Of a stretch of DNA of 12,826 nt, positions 12,675-12,826 are shown one piece after another. Both the position numbers and the translations under genes were made by a program. The notes under the pieces are model-generated. The model was not told the DNA's origin. It did not search any database and saw only the letters and a program-made list of their open reading frames with translations. Every line of letters begins with the position of its first letter. Position 1 is the first letter of the stretch. Source of the DNA: DATKSS01 sp035468355 (lineage in GTDB: Bacteria > Chloroflexota > Dormibacteria > Dormibacterales > Dormibacteraceae); the NCBI GenBank assembly GCA_035468355.1, contig DATITA010000087.1:1-12826 (forward strand), read 5' to 3'.

Positions 12675-12826
12675 AGGTCGAAGTAGCCGCGCCGGCTGAA
12701 GACCAGCGGCGCGATACCCTCCCTGGTCTCGCCTTCGGTGACAAGGCCGATCAGCACCCAGTGGTCGCCGCCCTCGATGGTGTCGCGGAGCGTGCAGACG
12801 GCATACGCCGCGGCGTCATCCTCGAG
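12671..12826 (-). CDS. Flavin reductase-like protein, C-terminal fragment
   Basis: The minus strand is open from the window edge to a TAG whose complement is CTA 12671-12673, giving the last 51 residues of a protein. The visible part includes AYAVCTLRDTIEGGDHWV and LIGLVTEGETREG, and ends PLVFSRRGYFDL. The G-D-H motif followed by a hydrophobic strand, and the final F.RRGY.xL, match the flavin reductase-like FMN-binding domain (NAD(P)H:flavin oxidoreductase, often the small component of two-component monooxygenases). The N-terminal FMN-binding half lies outside the window. Its stop shares CTAG with the convergent ccdA stop. What oxygenase, if any, it serves cannot be judged here. Confidence 0.75.
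   Translation of the reverse strand, partial: LEDDAAAYAVCTLRDTIEGGDHWVLIGLVTEGETREGIAPLVFSRRGYFDL
12688..12713 (+). terminator. Strong GC hairpin just after the ccdA stop
   Basis: CGCGCC and GCTG (12688-12698, one G bulged) pair with CAGC and GGCGCG (12704-12713) around the five-base loop AAGAC. It begins 13 bases after the ccdA stop and lies within the coding end of the convergent flavin reductase gene. No T-run follows, so it may only be a 3' stabilising or Rho-blocking structure, or a by-product of the RRG-coding codons. Confidence 0.3.

Noticed and set aside
1..12826. Possible defence island, CRISPR array, phage or biosynthetic cluster
   Set aside because: Genes read as housekeeping or catabolic families with intact active sites. 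There are no regularly spaced repeats, integrases, transposases, nuclease-helicase pairs or synthase modules.

Overview
This 12.8 kb window is visibly GC-rich and densely packed, with very short spacers and no gene-free stretch over 300 bases. No tRNA, rRNA, CRISPR array, insertion sequence or phage gene is visible. The gene mix (polyamine-type catabolism, GH38 alpha-mannosidase, PepF peptidase, AzlCD exporter, a small membrane protein with a C-terminal WWDG motif), the frequent GTG/TTG starts and the -10-like boxes directly in front of start codons fit a high-GC soil bacterium. Actinomycetota or Candidatus Dormibacterota/Chloroflexota-like lineages are the best guess. That placement is inference, not proof.

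Layout. (1) Positions 1-4047, plus strand: an apparent catabolic operon of an APC-family amino acid/amine permease (5' end cut by the window edge), a PuuD-like class I amidotransferase-fold gamma-glutamyl hydrolase, a PuuA-like gamma-glutamyl ligase of the glutamine synthetase superfamily, and a short-chain dehydrogenase. Together they suggest uptake of an amine or polyamine, its gamma-glutamylation, oxidation and release of glutamate. The amine oxidase and aldehyde dehydrogenase steps are not in the window. (2) 4113-5876, plus strand: a secreted-repeat lipoprotein (COG4315 type), then an AzlC/AzlD branched-chain amino acid export pair and a 68-residue membrane protein. (3) 5854-8580, minus strand: a large GH38 alpha-mannosidase, convergent with and overlapping the small membrane protein gene. 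(4) 8600-9034, plus strand: a GNAT acetyltransferase divergent from the mannosidase across only 19 bp. (5) 9051-10874, minus strand: a PepF/M3 zinc oligoendopeptidase. (6) 10909-12674, plus strand: an alpha/beta hydrolase followed closely by a CcdA-type thiol-disulfide transmembrane protein. (7) 12671-12826, minus strand: the C-terminal end of a flavin reductase-like protein, cut by the window edge and sharing a CTAG with the ccdA stop.

The proteins are ordinary metabolic families and I see no convincing new multi-gene system. The items most worth checking are smaller. One is a repeated TAnnnT-N6-start arrangement suggesting leaderless transcripts at three genes. Another is a palindromic, partly tandem repeat carried in frame inside ccdA. 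A third is a 19-bp divergent promoter gap centred on ACTAGT. The last is a perfect Shine-Dalgarno sequence at the puuD-like gene with no usual start codon after it.
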